A stretch of 64,000 nt of DNA from Aphelidium insulamus (taxonomy: Eukaryota; Aphelidiomycota; Aphelidea; Aphelidiaceae): contig JAZDSV010000012.1 in NCBI GenBank assembly GCA_036784855.1, forward strand, positions 62,001 through 126,000, given 5' to 3'. Numbering within the stretch: position 1 is the stretch's first letter; every line of letters begins with the position of its first letter. Shown one piece after another: positions 9,994-20,466 of the stretch. A program made the translations under genes and the position numbers. Below the pieces are notes generated by a model that saw only the letters and a program-made list of their open reading frames with translations, searched no databases and was not told the origin of the DNA.

Positions 9994-12900
9994 ATGGCAC
10001 TGCCCCGAATGGCGTCGCAGGTGCGCCGACGTTTGCGGAGTAGCGTGGGCGGCCTGCCGGGCGGCTCCACCTCGGACGGCGCCTCGCTAGCATCCAAGCG
10101 CGTCATCATGCGTGGCGAGCCGCGTGTACTGTATGTCAACGTGCTGCCGCCCGCCGACAAGCTGGACGAGCGGGGCCGCAATTTCATCACCTACGTGGAC
10201 AACAGGATACGCACCACCAAGTACACCGTCTTCTCCTTCGTGCCCAAGAATCTGTTTGAACAGTTCCGGCGCCTGGCCAACTTTTACTTCCTGGGCCTGG
10301 TGGTGCTGCAGTCGTTTTCGGTGTTTGAAGTGGCGGATCCAATCTACGCCGCCATGCCCATCACGGTCATTGTGCTCATCACGGCGTGCAAGGACGTGCT
10401 GGAGGACTGGAAACGCCGCCGCTCCGACCTCAGCATCAACCACTCGCCGTGCATTGTTCTCGCCAACGTGGACAACATGAACTGTATTGGCGCCGAGTTA
10501 CCGTGGTGGCGTCGCTTCTGGTACAATATCCGTACCACGCCGCAGAGGTGTGTGCGCGCGGCACTTCACTGGCGCCAACAGCGTCTCAAGCGTCTGCAGG
10601 CCGAAGAACGTGCTAGACAGCGTGCGGCCGCTTTGGCCGGGACAGGCGGTCGTTCGATTGCCGGCGCGCAAAAGGACGGTCGGCGTCTGGGCACTCCTGA
10701 TAGTCTGCGAGGCGGCGACATACAGCCCACCAGTCCCGTCTCGCTGTCACGCCCGAAATCTACGGCCAACCCACCCGTGTCACCCGGCACCGCCACCACT
10801 GCCGCGCACGCTCCCTGGGACAGTCTGTCAGTCATTGACACAAAGCCGCGCTGGCGCGACACGCAGTGGAAGCGGTTGCGCGTCGGCGACTTTGTCTACT
10901 TGAAGAATGACGAAACTGTACCCGCCGACATCGTCATTCTGTCCACCAGCGAGGCTGACGGCATCTGCTACGTCGAGACCAAGAACCTGGACGGCGAGAC
11001 CAACTTGAAGCTGCGCTGTGGCCTAAGTGCCGCGTCGCACATTGTCACCCCCGACGACTGTTCACGGTTCCAGTGTGAACTGCACGCCGAGGCGCCCAAC
11101 AACCATCTGTACACATTTAAGGGCGCCATGGTTGTCTTTCCCGAGGAGCCCACATCGGACGCTGGTGGAAGTGGCAGCGCGATTGCAGGCGGTGACACCA
11201 AGCAGCCCGATGCACCTCAACCGCAACCACCACAACCGCCGCCTATCACTCTGCCGATATCGGTCAATGAGCTGCTGCTTCGAGGTTGCATAATACGGAA
11301 TACCTCATGGGTCATTGGCATCGTGGTGTACACAGGCGACGACTCCAAGCTGATGATGAATTCGGGTGTCACGCCCTCCAAGCGCAGCATGATCGAGCGA
11401 CAGATGAACCCGCAGGTATGTTATGTTAACCCTATGTTGATGTTGTTATGCATCAGCTTATCTCTTCCCAGATTATGCTGAGCTTTGTGCTGACGTTTGC
11501 CATTTGCATTGTGCTAGCCATATGCAACGGCGTTTTTGAGTCGCAGTTCATTGGGCTGTCGGCTCCGTTTATCCCCGACACGTTCTTGGACTCTCAGATG
11601 GACCAGAGTGCGTTCGAATTGGCATTCTACACATTTTGGTACTATCAATCTTTTTTTATCTTTTTTCTCCATGGCACTTGTAATAATTTCGCAGGTCTTC
11701 ACTCATTTTGATACAGAATATCATTCCAATTTCATTGTACGTCACGGCGGAAATTGTAAAGACAATGCAGGCAAGTTGTATGTGCCCCTTGTACATTAAC
11801 CGATAATACTTTCCATAGTCATATTTCATATATACCGATGCCGACATGTACTATGAGGAGTATGACGCACCATGTGTACCGAAAACGTGGACAATTGCTG
11901 ATGACTTGGGTGCGTGACAAACTTTGTGTCTATTTTAATAATTAACGTCTAACATTTAGGTCAAATTGAATACATTTTTTCGGACAAGACGGGCACGCTG
12001 ACCAGAAATGTAATGGACTTTCGCAAGTGCAGCATCAATGGTGTCTCTTATGGTGGCTACCACGAACGCGACACTGACTCCGCCAGCGTGCTTTCAAGTG
12101 CAAAAACCAGCAAGACACCCGATTCATCTCCAGAACAACCGTTCCTGCATCGTCGAAACTCAAAGAGCAGCATGGTGGATAGGATGTCGCTATTCTATCG
12201 CAACCCATACATGTCGGACAATGTGACGTTTGTGGACGAGCAGTTCGCCAAGGATTTGTGCGACGAGAAGCGGGATCAGAGTAAAGTAATCAAGGAGTTC
12301 TTTACGCATCTGGCCGTATGCCACACCGTCCTTTCCGAATACCCGGACGAGAATGATGATTTCACCATTGTGTACAAGGCTCAGTCACCAGACGAGGCTG
12401 CTCTTGTTACCACGGCCAAGGACGTTGGATTCACTTTTATTGACCGCGTTGGAAATGAGCTTACCGTCAACATCTTGGATAACCTGGTCAAGTTTGAAAT
12501 TCTGGACATTATCGAATTCACCAGCACGCGGAAACGGATGTCTGTTTTGGTGAAGACCGGCAATGGGACTATTCTCCTCTACTGCAAGGGTGCCGACAGT
12601 ATTATCTATGAACGACTTAACTCGGAACAGAATGACCTGAAGCAAAAGACTCTGGAGCACCTGGAGTCGTTTGCCACTGAAGGTACGCCGTAGTGAATGA
12701 TGCTCTTTAAAGCACTTAAGTGATAATAACAGGTCTGCGCACGTTGTGCCTCGCATACAAAGTTATACCGCAGGAGGAGTATGCCGCGTGGTCTGCCGAA
12801 TATCAGGTCGCGCTCTCTGACCTAAATGACCGCGAGGCAGCGACGGATAAGGTGGCGGCCAAAATTGAACAGAACCTGGTGCTGCTAGGTGCCACTGCTA

Positions 12901-15404
12901 TCGAAGATCGTCTGCAAGATGGCGTGCCAGAGTGTATCGCCCGGCTTGCTAATGGTGGCATCAAGATCTGGGTGCTCACGGGAGACAAGATGGAGACGGC
13001 AATCAATATCGGGTTTTCGTGCAACTTGTTGCGCCGCGAGATGGTGCTGGTGGTGATCAAGGGCACTGATCTATTGTCGACGCGCATGCAGCTGAATGAG
13101 GCGCTCACCAAGTGTTTTGGCGTTGATCCAGCCACACTCGAGGAAACCGAGGTTGGAGATCCACCACCCAGCAGCAGTGCTGCAGCATCGGCATCGACTT
13201 CGCCCACTTCACCGACTATCACCCAGCCTGCCGAGTTTGTCTCGCACACGGACCACAATGACGGCCGGCCGCAGGTGTTTGCGCTGATTATCGACGGCAC
13301 GTCACTGAAATACGCTCTGGACAAATCTTGCAAGCGCCGCTTTGTCGAGCTGGCCTGTCTCTGCAAGGCCGTCATGTGCTGCCGAGTCTCCCCGTTGCAA
13401 AAGGCGCAGGTAGTCGGTGTGGTCAAGGAGCTAAAGTCCGCCATGACTCTCGCCATAGGGGACGGCGCCAACGACGTCAGCATGATCCAGCAGGCGCACA
13501 TTGGTGTCGGCATCCAGGGCAAAGAAGGCATGCAAGCCGTGATGGCAAGCGACTTTGCCGTGGCCCAGTTTCGATACTTGAATAGGCTGTTGCTGGTGCA
13601 CGGCCGCTGGTCCTACTTTCGCACGGCCGAGATGGTGCTGACAATGTTCTATAAGAACATGGTGTGGACACTGGTCCTCGTTTGGTACCAATTCTACTGT
13701 GGATTCTCGGCTCAGATTCTCTACGACTACTTTTTCGTGCTCCTCTACAACCTCGTATTCACCAGTTTGCCGCCAATAATGGTCGGGGTATTTGACCAGG
13801 ATATCCGCGATCAGTACTCGCTGGCAGTGCCACAAGTATATCGCCGCGGCATCCAACGTGAGCTGTATGGCACCAAGCAGTTTGTGCTGTACGTGTGTGA
13901 TGGAATCTACCAGAGCGTCGTGATCTTCTTCGTGTCAATTTGGGCGCTCGGCGGAGACACGTTTCTGTCTACTCGCGGTTTGGACATCGGGGCCATGGAG
14001 CTTGGCACTCTGGCGGCCACTTTAGGTGTTTTGAGTGCCAATTTTTACATTGGCATGAACACCTATCACTGGACGTGGATGGTGCACTTTTGCGTATGGG
14101 GCAGTCCCATCGCGTTCTTTATCTTCTCCGCCGTCTACTCCACCATGTATCAGTCAACGCTACTCGGTCTGGGGCCAAGTTTGCTCGCGCAGCCGGCGTT
14201 CTGGCTCACCCTGCCTGTGGGAGTGATTCTCTGCCTGATCCCCCGCTTCATTGTAAAGTTTGTGCGGGCTTGGCGCTTCCCAAATGATATTGATCTACTG
14301 CGCGAGATCCAGGCTTACAAACTGGATGAGTGGCAGTACATCCACGCCGACCTGGAGGGCTTGGAGTTGCAACACCAACAGCATCCTGGCCAGATACCGG
14401 CCGCCGAAGATAATCAACATGATGCCGACGTAAAGGCCAAACAACCTTCGAGTGACGATATTGAGATGCATGAAATAGCTTCTGGTTCAGCACGGGCCGA
14501 CGCCAAGCTGCCCGGAACCGTTGACACCGCGACAAACAAGGAATCTGCCGGAAGGCCGACGAGCGCATTCACTGGCCTGCTACCATCATCTCCGTCGGCT
14601 CAGGCAATTGCGCACCGGATCAATGCCGAATTCGACCGTATCATCGCCTCGCCCATCCGAAAAGGTTTCGAGTCGCTTAACACGGATCTGCGTCGTGCCA
14701 CGTCCGTTATATTCATGAAGACGGGCGCCACGCGGACCAACACCGGCTTTGCCTTCTCGCAGGAGCCGGGAATGGCATCGCACATATCGAATCTGGCATC
14801 ACCCACTGTCGGCACATTTCGGCGTCGCCAAGGCCACTTTCAATCGGTTGAGCGTTTGGCACGAATTGACACTGCTGGACTGCGACCTCCAGAAGCCACG
14901 GTGCCTGCTGGCGGTTCTGCACCGCCCGTGCTAGGTGCCAACACATCACCAGATAATGCAGGAGGCCAAGGCAGTAGTGGCAGTGGCAGCGTCATGCGAC
15001 CGCCTGGTCGAATGACAACCGTGGAGATGCCATCACCGTTGGGGCCCAACTCGGCCGCAATGTCGCCCCCGTACTGGTCGCCCATTGCCGCTGCAGATTC
15101 CGCGTCCAGCCCCGTATCGACCTCACCTGGAAATCCCGCCTTTAGAGGTGGCCGGCGAAGGCAGTCGTCACGCGTGCTGGAACAAAACTCCTCGCCGCTG
15201 GTTCGTGGATCCATAATTGCCATGGACACGGCATCCATATCATCGCTGGAGGGTATTCAGAGTGGTGCGGCGGAGGGAACAAGTGGTCCAAACTCACCGG
15301 CACCCCTGTCTCCCCTACCACCCTCACCTCTGCCGCCGTCGCAGGCCGGCGATGATGATGAAGCGGGACAAGGTTCCGCTGGGCGGATTCCCTCGCCCAA
15401 ATAG
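9994..15404 (+). CDS. P4-type phospholipid-transporting ATPase (flippase, DRS2/DNF family)
   Basis: Moves phospholipids from the outer to the inner leaflet. Exons 9994-11415, 11472-11638, 11695-11770, 11819-11909, 11960-12682 and 12733-15404 give 1716 residues. Seen in order: FITYVDNRIRTTKYTVFSF at the N-terminus, NLDGETNLKLR (actuator DGET loop), the phosphorylation motif SDKTGTLT in exon 5, YCKGADS (nucleotide domain), GDGANDVSMIQ and the final transmembrane bundle. A roughly 110-residue Ser/Pro-rich insert sits in the loop before DGET, and about 365 residues of disordered tail follow the last membrane span, making the protein unusually long for the family. Intron 3 (11771-11818) is GC-AG with a perfect CAG|GCAAGT donor; no GT alternative keeps the frame. 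The family is certain; the DRS2 versus DNF subclass is not. Confidence 0.95.
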
Positions 15405-15512
15405 AGGCAATGTTCTGTTATTCAGATCTATGAACATTTCTTCAATGTGTATCGTAGCCACCAGTGTTCGAGGCGTCGCATCTATATATATGGTATGTCA
15501 TAAATGATATTC

Positions 15513-16029
15513 CTACGTAGCAGCAATTACCGCTGCAGCAAAAGCATTGTCGCCACTCTCGGTGACAATCTGTTGAATGTGCACCGACACCATGCCGTTC
15601 AATTTGGCAAACAGCACGTCTGTCATTAAGCGGTCGCCGACCACGGCCACCTGGTGCGAATGAAGTCCTTTATGCCTTGACTGCAGGTGCTGCAATATAG
15701 TGTCTCCGCCTCCTGGTTTCTATATAATGTGGCAAAGTAAGCGAATGTACAATGTGGACAACTCAAGTATAGATATGCATACATACATACATACACACAC
15801 ACATACACATACATATATCCAACTATAGACATACACACATACATACATACATACACATACACACATACACACACACATACATACACACATACATATATAC
15901 ATACATACATACATACATACATATATCCAACTATAGACATACACACATACATACATACATACACATACACACATACACACACACATATATACATACACAC
16001 ATACATACATATATACATACATACATACA

Positions 16030-16063
<34 letters not shown>

Positions 16064-16097
16064 CATACATACATACATACATACATACATACATACA

Positions 16098-16131
<34 letters not shown>

Positions 16132-16659
16132 CATACATACATACATACATACATACACACATACATACATACATACATACATACACATACATACATATAC
16201 TACATATATACAAACATATATACATACATACATACACACATACATACATACATACATGCATACAGATACAACATATCAGACCTTGACGCGGTGCCTGAGC
16301 ACGGGAACACCGAGATCGGCTTCGACAATGGCCGCCTTCTCGTACCCAACATCATCGCGACTGCCTGCCGAGTTGGAGAGCAGATATATGCGGCCGTGAT
16401 ACCGTTCCTTGAGTGCAGACCACGCTGGTACGTACGGCGGATGGCATTGACGCGCGTACGGCGCCGTGATAGTATTGTCCTTGTCCAGCACCAGTACACG
16501 CACGCCCGCCAGAGCGTCTTGGCCAGCGGCATTCAGGAGCCTGGCCGGCAAGTCAGACAGTGTCTGCACACTCACCGCTGGCCGCAATAGATGATTCTGC
16601 CGCAGCAGGGCCCAGGCGACGCGCCACGCGCCAACTCCATTGAAACTCTGGCCGCGCAT
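15513..16659 (-). CDS. GEP4: Mitochondrial phosphatidylglycerophosphatase, HAD family
   Basis: Dephosphorylates phosphatidylglycerophosphate in the mitochondrial matrix on the way to cardiolipin. Exons (minus) 16659-16282 and 15719-15513 join after AAG to give 194 residues. The HAD signature LDKDNTITAPY carries the nucleophile Asp, LLSNSAGSRDD is motif II, LGVPVLRHRVKKPGG spans the splice junction, and VAVVGDRLMTDVLFAKL is the metal-binding motif. Length and motif order match fungal Gep4 closely. The 562-nt intron, ten times the local norm, is filled by a tetranucleotide microsatellite. An in-frame ATG at 16683 would add eight residues. The start codon is only 27 bp from that of the divergent ERD1-like gene. 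Three-prime ends converge with the flippase (108 bp). Confidence 0.92.
15771..16259. repeat. (ACAT)n/(ATGT)n microsatellite inside the GEP4 intron
   Basis: About 490 bp made of CATA units with islands of CACA and TATATC interruptions. A higher-order duplication is visible: a block of roughly 95 bp containing ATCCAACTATAGACATACAC occurs at about 15816 and again at about 15924. The open frames across it (Met-Tyr-Val-Cys strings) are an artefact of the repeat. The tract lies wholly within the intron of the minus-strand HAD phosphatase. Confidence 0.9.
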
Positions 16660-16686
16660 GGATATGTAGCCACCAGGACACACACA

Positions 16687-18283
16687 ATGGCCACGTCCGC
16701 TGTGTTGTCAAGCACGTCTTTGTCGATGGCGGCGGCGACGGCAACCACGACAATTTCTGCGCCAACAATGCTGCTGCTGAGAGTGGTGGCCGGGGCGGTG
16801 CTGGCGCTGCTCCTACTCACGGTCATGGTGTCGGAGCGGTGGCCGCTCGTGCTGGACCATTGCCGGCCGCTGCTGCTGCTGACCGCGTTGCTCTGGCTGT
16901 GGAGGGCGGCCAGGCGCTTTCTGCACAATGCCCGTGTGCCGCTGGATGCTGCGTGCAGCACGGACGGCGGCGGTGACAGGGCTGTGGCTGCTGTGGCTGG
17001 TGGTGGCGGTGGCGGGGAGGAGTTGCAGTTGTTGCCGGCCGTGGCTACTTCGCCGTCAAGTGGCACAGCAGCCGCGGGACACTTGCCCGAAGACTGCCTG
17101 GCAATTCCGCGCAGCATGGCCATGGCAATGTCTCTGTACACCGTGGCCGTGGTGCTTTTGGCAGACCTGGTGCTGCGGTGGCGGAGACCTGCTGGCAGTG
17201 TCAGGTTCACGGCGGACTTTGTGTTGGGGGCCATACTGTCACCGCTGTCGCTGCTGCTGCTGGCATTCGTGGCTGTGCTGCCGCTTCATCGCGCGTGGCA
17301 TCGACAGCGGTTCCGCTTTCTGCGCGCCATGCGGCGTGTGGTGTTTGGCGGCTGGTCGGTGGAGACGGCGTTCGTGGACGTGCTGCTGGCCGACATTCTG
17401 ACCACGTTCTCGCGGGTGTTTGGCGACGTGTACACTGCCGGCTGCACGGTCATGTTCTCCAAGAGTAGCCAGGACCTGCTGTCGGGTGCCGAGCGCTCTC
17501 ATTGCCGGCACAGCTCCCTGCACGCCGTGGCAATGCTGTCAGTGTAGATATTGTTCCATGTCCCACTGTACCGCTGACACCCCCACCCAGCTTGCCGTAC
17601 ATGTGGCGGTTCAGGCAGTGCGTGGCGGACTTTTCGGCAAGTGGAGGTCGCAACACCGCGCAACTGTTCAATGCCCTAAAGTATATGACCGCGGTCCCAG
17701 TGCTGCTGCTGGCGGTGGCGCTGCAACCGTCGAAGCACAATTGGTTGGAACATTCCTTGTCCTGGCTGCCGACTGCATGGCAAGTACAAGTTATAAGTAT
17801 GCATCAATATCAATAATTACTAGGATTGTCATGGCCACACTGAACTCTGCGTACTCGTTGGTGTGGGACGTGGTGTTTGACTGGGATTTGGGGCACTGGC
17901 GGCGGACACGGTACCCGCTACTCCGTGAACATATTACTCTCCGGTTGCATCATTTTTGGCGCGCCGCCGCAAGCAGCTCGAAAGCGGATGTTGATGTCGA
18001 TGCTGGAAGTGGCGCGCGGCTGGACGGTGGTGGAGGTGGCACTAGCGGTGGTGGCGGCAATGGCCAACCGGCATTCTACTACGCCATCCTCCTGTTCAAC
18101 TGTCTGGCCCGTTTTTCTTGGGCGCTGCGCCTGTATGCGGCTGCACGGTGGCGCCACCCGCTAGACTCGGCCGTGGGTGCATTTCTGCTGCTGGCAGTGG
18201 AACTGCTGCGTCGCTGGTTGTGGTTGTTGGTGCGTGTGGAGCGGCAGTGGCTGTACTTGAAGTCCTATTCTGTCAAAGAGTAA
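16687..18283 (+). CDS. ERD1: EXS-domain membrane protein, ERD1-like
   Basis: Multi-pass protein related to yeast Erd1, which exports phosphate from the Golgi and supports glycosyltransferase and ER-protein retention. Exons 16687-17537, 17591-17779 and 17824-18283 give 499 residues. EXS landmarks are LADILTTFSRVFGDVY, LPYMWRFRQCVADF, NALKYMTAVPV, AYSLVWDVVFDWDLG and, near the end, LLRRWLWLLVRVERQW; there is no SPX domain. The second intron is GC-AG (ATG|GCAAGT, 44 nt). It is the only join that restores the conserved Trp-Ile-Val at TAWIVMATL, where XPR1 also has WIV. A longer start at 16591 would read antisense through GEP4 and is disfavoured. This is the second EXS gene in the window, beside the SPX-EXS exporter. 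Confidence 0.87.
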
Positions 18284-19003
18284 TTGTTCTGTTGTTGTGA
18301 CGTGAGATGGATAATTTTTTATACGTACTGTAAGATATGTGACTACTTGGATATGTGGGTTTTCAAGAAACCGTTGAGGTGACAATTCCACCGTTGCACT
18401 TCTGCCATACTAGCTAGTCCTAGTATGTCAGAAGTGTGTTTGTCATCTAAGCTTAGCTGAGCTTAGATGACAAACACACTTCTGACATACTCCAGGAACA
18501 TACTTCTCACTGATCTCCGAGCTTAGATGACAAACATACTTCTGACGACTACAGGAACAACTAAACACTGATCTCCGAAATGCTCCGCCGCATCATTAAA
18601 TCACGGTATTATGGAGCAAACTGCTGGCGCTCACCGGCACGAGTCAGGAAGGGCAGAAGTAGTGTATGTCCCACCTCGGCATTTTGGCGGTCTCTTGGAA
18701 CCGGGCTGTCGAAAAGATATCTGCGATTACGCGGCAAGGCATTTCCCGCCACTGGAGGGTTTTCTCGGGATGCGACGTCGCAGTATTGTAAATAGAGTCG
18801 GCATTAACTGTCAGCTTAGCTAGTGCGACAAGCAAATCTGAATTACCCAATAATAATCATTAGCCGTACAAACTACTAGGTAGACGAGGCTAATCGAGAG
18901 ACGATATGTTCTATCTCGTCCTGTCCTGATTCTCCTCTCGGCTCGGTGCCCGCCGTACCATGCACCCACTAAAATAAGTATGTTATTAGAGTCTAATAGC
19001 ATA

Positions 19004-19036
<33 letters not shown>

Positions 19037-19126
19037 GCCATATTACATAGAATATACGCCATACGTATTTAAATAACGCGACGCGACAATCACGCCAAGG
19101 CGAACAATCCTCTCCAACTTGCAACA
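18284..19126. other. Intergenic region with inverted-repeat cluster and (AT)n
   Basis: No convincing gene; the short open frames at 18580-18823 have no supporting features. It contains the inverted-repeat cluster annotated separately, a near-perfect 17-bp inverted repeat at about 18975-19010 (ATAAGTATG ... GCATACTTAT) and an (AT)n run at about 19008-19035. The promoter of the next gene must lie at the right end. Confidence 0.7.
18397..18546. repeat. Cluster of a ~30-nt unit in both orientations forming a perfect 32-bp-arm hairpin
   Basis: Arms 18422-18453 and 18460-18491 are perfectly complementary over 32 bp with a 6-nt loop (TAGCTG). The unit core is GCTTAGATGACAAACACACT. A shorter inverted copy at 18397-18413 pairs with the start of the left arm (17 bp, one mismatch, 6-nt spacer CTAGTC). 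A further direct copy with one or two changes lies at about 18520-18546, embedded in a repeated flank ending CTGATCTCCGA. It could be a small non-autonomous transposon remnant, a hairpin RNA locus or a terminator-like structure for the ERD1-like gene. Confidence 0.85.
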
Positions 19127-20253
19127 ATGCCGCAGGCGGCCGTTGTGAGGCTTCCGTCCGGCTCGTCGGCTCCTCCGCCCAGCACGCCTCGGTCTCCTAT
19201 GCAGTGCCAGTTGGTGGAACCCGTGACCGCGCACGCAGGCAGTAATGCCACCGCCCGTCTGGAGCAGGCGATCGCGCGCACACCGCTGCTGGGCCGGGTT
19301 GTGGCGCGTTTTGCCGCCTGTCGTAGTCGGCCCGCGCCCGAGATGATGCCGTTGAAGCTGCAGTTTGGTCACTTGACTCCCGAGTTCATTGACTCGGTGT
19401 GTGTGACGCGCGACAAGGACGGCTTGTTGCGCACCGTGTACTGGCGCCTGTGCTACGCCGCAAACGTTGTGATGGCGCTCTGGTTCGTGTGGGGCTTCAT
19501 CTCCGATTTTTGGGTGCTGCTGCTGCTTGTGTGGCGACAACACTTTGAACTGGCCGGCCCGTATTTTGGCATGGTTGCCGTGAGTTTAATGTTGCTGATG
19601 GCGGACGTGTTGCGCACCAGGGATCTGGTCAGGCATGGCAGCGTGTGCGACGCTTTTACATGCCGTATCGCCTACAACTACTACATTATGCAGCGGAGCT
19701 GGCGAGGGGCAAACAAGCAGAGTGTGACGGCGACGGAAAATAATATTACTTCAAGTCATACCTGCCGCGACGGCTACCGCAACTATTGTCTGCTCACTGC
19801 GGTGTGGCAGACGCGGCAGTGGCGGCAAAAGCTTGCTTTCTTTGTGTACTTTACTCTGCGCGGCGGGCTGCGTCTACTCCTCTGCGATCTGTCGCGATTT
19901 GTATTGAATGTGCTGGCACTTTTGTTTCTGGTGAGCGCCGTGTCGCCACTCAAGATTTTGATCTTGTACTTGAACGTGGTGGTGCTGGGATTGTTTTTGC
20001 TGGAGTTGTCGTTTGCCTTGGTTTGTTCGCTGTGGACACGGTGCTATGTCCGGGGGAGTTTGGCAGAGTATTGCGCGCACGTCATGAACGAAAAGTATGT
20101 CTGTTTTTTTTCCTTATTGCCGTCAAATTAAATGATTTCCACAGCTTGGTACTGATGCTGATGCGGCACTGTAGCGATCCCGCAGAGTTGAAGGAGTTGC
20201 AGAAGCAGTATCAGCAGTACTCGGTCGTTGTGCCGGCTCCAGTTGCTGTTTGA
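19127..20253 (+). CDS. Unrecognised multi-pass membrane protein
   Basis: Exons 19127-20094 and 20145-20253 (50-nt intron, donor GTATGT) give 358 residues. After a Pro/Ser-rich N-terminus, at least four long hydrophobic stretches appear at about residues 112-140, 147-162, 250-285 and 288-315. The C-terminus is hydrophilic and Gln-rich. The region MPLKLQFGHLTPEF before the first span is the most distinctive. I do not recognise the family. It follows the two EXS-type genes in the area but shares no motif with them. Confidence 0.7.
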
Positions 20254-20341
20254 ATACATGCAATACAATTAGTAATGGAAAGTTTATACATCCATGAAGC
20301 AGCTATATTGTCAGGCGCGAAAGAGACAAATAGCAAAAAGT

Positions 20342-20415
20342 AGGCCCTTGAGAGATTTGAACTCTCGACCTCGTCGTTACTAGCGACGCGCTGCTAACCA
20401 CTGAGCTAAAGGGCC
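20342..20415 (-). tRNA. tRNA-Thr (anticodon AGU), copy 1
   Basis: Read on the minus strand the 74-nt sequence folds as a tRNA: acceptor GGCCCTT/AAGGGCC, D-arm GCTC-GTGGTTAGCA, anticodon stem CGTCG/CGACG around loop CTAGTAA, T-arm GAGAG-TTCAAAT-CTCTC, discriminator U. The anticodon is AGU (read as IGU), decoding threonine ACY/ACA. There is no intron. An identical copy lies at 24610-24683. Confidence 0.95.
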
Positions 20416-20466
20416 TTGATGGCATTTGCGATCATGTAGTCAATTTATTTGCATTTACTGATGCAG

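Noticed and set aside
9476-10093. A 205-codon minus-strand frame rich in Phe, Ser and Leu, and a complementary Lys/Glu/Arg frame
   Set aside because: Both arise from the purine-rich tract and the antisense of the flippase first exon.
15626-16261. Open frames of 108-211 codons encoding Met-Tyr-Val-Cys strings
   Set aside because: They are translations of the ACAT/ATGT microsatellite within the GEP4 intron; no non-repeat coding signal.
16591-16686. N-terminal extension of the ERD1-like protein
   Set aside because: It would overlap the GEP4 first exon antisense; the ATG at 16687 is in better context and begins a typical hydrophobic N-terminus.
18580-18823. Two overlapping short open frames after the hairpin cluster
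   Set aside because: Length is near random expectation, no domain, and no neighbouring exon to join.
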